Source: Anaerolineaceae bacterium UBA6801 (lineage in GTDB: Bacteria; Chloroflexota; Anaerolineae; Anaerolineales; Anaerolineaceae). Taken from it: 8,249 nt of DNA. The notes under the pieces were generated by a model. It saw nothing but the letters and a program-made list of their open reading frames with translations. It did not search any database and was not told the origin of the DNA. The translations under genes were made by a program, and so were the position numbers. The stretch is taken from assembly GCA_002452315.1 (NCBI GenBank), contig DKFH01000146.1:455-8703 (forward strand), read 5' to 3'. This document shows, in pieces, positions 7,042 to 8,249 of this stretch (position 1 is its first letter; every line of letters starts with the position of its first letter).

Positions 7042-8091
7042 TTAATCCTTTTCCATCATTGCCGCTTGCATATTGACGTTAAATGGCGGGTAAATCACAC
7101 CCTTCTCTGTCACCCAGCCGGAAATGATCCGATTGGGTGTAACGTCAAAGGCAAAATTGCGCGCCGTAGCATGCTCAGGTGCAACCAGTTTGCCCATCAG
7201 GGTCAAACCCAGCACTTCCGCCTGATCTCGTTCTTCAATTGGGATCAGGTCGCCGCGCGAAAGCTCGAAATCGATCGTGGAGACCGGGAACACGCTGTAG
7301 GCCGGGATGCCATTGTCATAAGCCGCCAGCGCCAGCATATAGGTGCCGATTTTGTTGGCTACATCGCCGTTGACTGCCACCCGATCTGCGCCAAAAACCA
7401 CCTTTTGCACCAGGCCTTTTCGCATCAAATATCCAGAGGAGCTATCCGTGATGATGTCGTAAGGGATCCCGTATTGCTCCAGTTCCCAGGCGGTCAACCG
7501 GGCACCTTGCAGCCGAGGACGGGTTTCGTCCACATAAACATGGATGCGCTTGCCCTGCTCATGTGCCATGCGGATAACACCCAGGGCAGTGCCCCAATCG
7601 ACCGTGGCCAACGCCCCGGTATTGCAATGATGGATGATATGGTCGCCATCGTCGATCAGCGCTGCCCCATAGGTCGCCAGGCGCTTATTGACTTCCACAT
7701 CCTCATCAGCGATCGCTTTAGCCAGATCCAGCAGGTGCCCCCGCAATTCATCGGGCGTACCATCAAAGGCATCCGCCGCTGTGAGCATCCGCCGCACAGC
7801 CCAAGACAAATTCACCGCCGTCGGACGGGATTGGTTGAGGACCTTCCCGGCGGTTTCCAAATCCGCCAGCAATCCTTCCAGCGACTCTGCTGTCGATTGC
7901 TGCGCAGCCAGGGCCATCCCATAAGCAGCCGCTGCGCCAATAGCCGGGGCGCCACGGATCACCATTGTGCGAATGGCTTCAGCCACGGCTTGATAGTCAT
8001 CATAACTGAGGACCACAAATTCCCGTGGCAGAATGCGCTGGTCAATCATCTCAACCGTGTGTTGATCATCATTCCAGGTAATGGTTCTCAT
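7042..8091 (-). CDS. mtnA: S-methyl-5-thioribose-1-phosphate isomerase
   Basis: From the ATG at 8091 the product is 349 residues, the normal size for MtnA. The enzyme isomerises 5-methylthioribose-1-phosphate to methylthioribulose-1-phosphate in methionine salvage. Conserved blocks are RGAPAIG at 46-52, RPTAVNL at 89-95, HCNTGALAT at 155-163 with the catalytic Cys156, DETRPRLQGARLTAWEL at 188-204, GADRV at 234-238 with the catalytic Asp236, NGDVANKIGTY at 241-251 and the C-terminal FDVTPNRIISGW. These separate it from the related eIF2B-alpha proteins and ribose-1,5-bisphosphate isomerase. In-frame ATGs at 8112 and 8106 would add 7 or 5 residues; 8091 is chosen because the conserved MtnA sequence begins there and the 8112 site abuts a terminator-like hairpin. 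Shine-Dalgarno evidence is poor for every option (GAGG only 2 bases before 8091). It heads the operon with the kinase and ahcY; other salvage genes are not in the window. Confidence 0.95.
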   Translation of the reverse strand: MRTITWNDDQHTVEMIDQRILPREFVVLSYDDYQAVAEAIRTMVIRGAPAIGAAAAYGMALAAQQSTAESLEGLLADLETAGKVLNQSRPTAVNLSWAVRRMLTAADAFDGTPDELRGHLLDLAKAIADEDVEVNKRLATYGAALIDDGDHIIHHCNTGALATVDWGTALGVIRMAHEQGKRIHVYVDETRPRLQGARLTAWELEQYGIPYDIITDSSSGYLMRKGLVQKVVFGADRVAVNGDVANKIGTYMLALAAYDNGIPAYSVFPVSTIDFELSRGDLIPIEERDQAEVLGLTLMGKLVAPEHATARNFAFDVTPNRIISGWVTEKGVIYPPFNVNMQAAMMEKD

Positions 8092-8113
8092 TGCCTCACT
8101 TCCCATACGCATT

Positions 8114-8135
8114 AAAAGACGCCCCTTCGGGCGTC
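8114..8135 (-). terminator. Terminator-like hairpin in the mtnA leader (candidate attenuator)
   Basis: On the minus strand a perfect 7-bp GC-rich stem, GACGCCC (8135-8129) with GGGCGTC (8124-8118), closes the loop GAAG and is followed at once by TTTT (8117-8114). It sits between the mtnA promoter and the first in-frame ATG. It could terminate an upstream transcript, end a short leader RNA, or act as an attenuator. The leader segment TTGGGC (8176-8171) can pair with GCCCGA (8132-8127) of the 5' arm and loop, an alternative fold that would break the hairpin. Confidence 0.65.
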
Positions 8136-8152
8136 AGACCGATACCATTAAC

Positions 8153-8179
8153 TTACCAACCGCTTGCCCAGCCCAACAT
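8153..8179 (-). other. Possible 8-codon leader ORF (MLGWASGW)
   Basis: An ATG at 8179, within a few bases of the predicted transcription start, opens a frame MLGWASGW ending in TAA at 8155-8153, upstream of the terminator-like hairpin. Two of eight codons are Trp. No Shine-Dalgarno precedes it, so translation would have to be leaderless. No known link between Trp and mtnA supports it; it may be chance. Confidence 0.2.
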
Positions 8180-8188
8180 AACAAAACC

Positions 8189-8218
8189 ATTATACCCTGA
8201 TAATAAAATGAACAACAA
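8189..8218 (-). promoter_or_regulatory. Promoter of the mtnA-kinase-ahcY operon
   Basis: The minus strand carries a perfect -10 TATAAT (8194-8189). The best -35 candidates are TTGTTG (8218-8213) with an 18-base spacer or TTGTTC (8215-8210) with 15. Transcription would start near 8182, giving a leader of about 70 bases before the first in-frame mtnA ATG and about 90 before the chosen start. Confidence 0.65.
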
Positions 8219-8249
8219 CGAAAAGCTACTTTCGCCTGAACAAATGGAT
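8208..8249 (+). CDS. Possible 5' end of a divergent gene (partial)
   Basis: An ATG at 8208 opens a frame that stays open for 14 codons to the window edge, beginning MNNNEKLLSPEQMD. It is divergent from mtnA, and its start lies inside the mtnA promoter region (the -35 options are 8210-8218). There is no clear Shine-Dalgarno. A weak promoter, TTGCCC (8165-8170) with CATTAT (8188-8193) at 17-base spacing, would give a very short leader. The fragment is too short to assign a family. It is listed because the composition looks protein-like and no stop occurs; it could be chance. Confidence 0.35.
   Translation, partial: MNNNEKLLSPEQMD

Noticed and set aside
7066..8115. A 349-codon plus-strand open frame running the full length of mtnA
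   Set aside because: It is exactly antisense to a gene with all MtnA catalytic motifs. Its translation is rich in His, Arg, Gln and Cys with no recognisable domain. It reflects the base composition of the true gene.
8113..8182. SAM or SAH riboswitch in the mtnA leader
   Set aside because: The leader of about 70 bases shows one terminator-like hairpin and no multi-helix aptamer or recognisable SAM/SAH motif that I can identify by eye.

Overview
The window is ordinary bacterial chromosome, gene-dense and about half G+C, probably from the Chloroflexota (Anaerolineae-like). The taxon is inferred from the overall look of RecA, a short SAH hydrolase, and a lipoprotein whose lipidated cysteine is followed by a long Thr/Pro/Ser linker, a style common in Anaerolineae. 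No mobile element, CRISPR array, tRNA, rRNA or foreign-looking island is visible. Seven complete genes can be supported, plus one possible gene start at the right edge.

Left half, plus strand. An AT-rich 238-base leader holds no gene I can support. It is followed by a DegV/FakB-type fatty-acid-binding protein (239-1111) closed by a clear intrinsic terminator. Next come a DUF1015 protein (1288-2613) and an M23 metallopeptidase-like lipoprotein (2610-3452), joined by a 4-base ATGA overlap. recA (3595-4647) follows, with its own sigma70-type promoter. A LexA-box-like inverted repeat fits exactly between that promoter's -35 and -10 elements.

Right half, minus strand, convergent with recA. A compact operon reads mtnA (8091 to 7042), a PfkB-family nucleoside kinase (7039 to 6071) and ahcY (6022 to 4763). 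It ends in a strong hairpin terminator shared with the recA 3' side. SAH hydrolase splits S-adenosylhomocysteine into homocysteine and adenosine, the kinase plausibly removes the nucleoside, and MtnA acts on the methylthioribose branch of methionine salvage. Together they form a SAM by-product recycling unit.

The mtnA leader is the least ordinary spot. A perfect TATAAT box is followed by roughly 70 bases that contain an 8-codon open frame with two Trp codons and a 7-bp GC-rich hairpin with a TTTT tract just ahead of the first ATG. This suggests transcription attenuation. A possible divergent gene starts at 8208 and runs off the window.

Three start sites are chosen here rather than taken as the longest frame: 2610 for the lipoprotein, 6022 for ahcY and 8091 for mtnA. 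I found no convincing undescribed multi-gene system. The best leads are the mtnA leader, the recA SOS box and the coupled DUF1015-lipoprotein pair.
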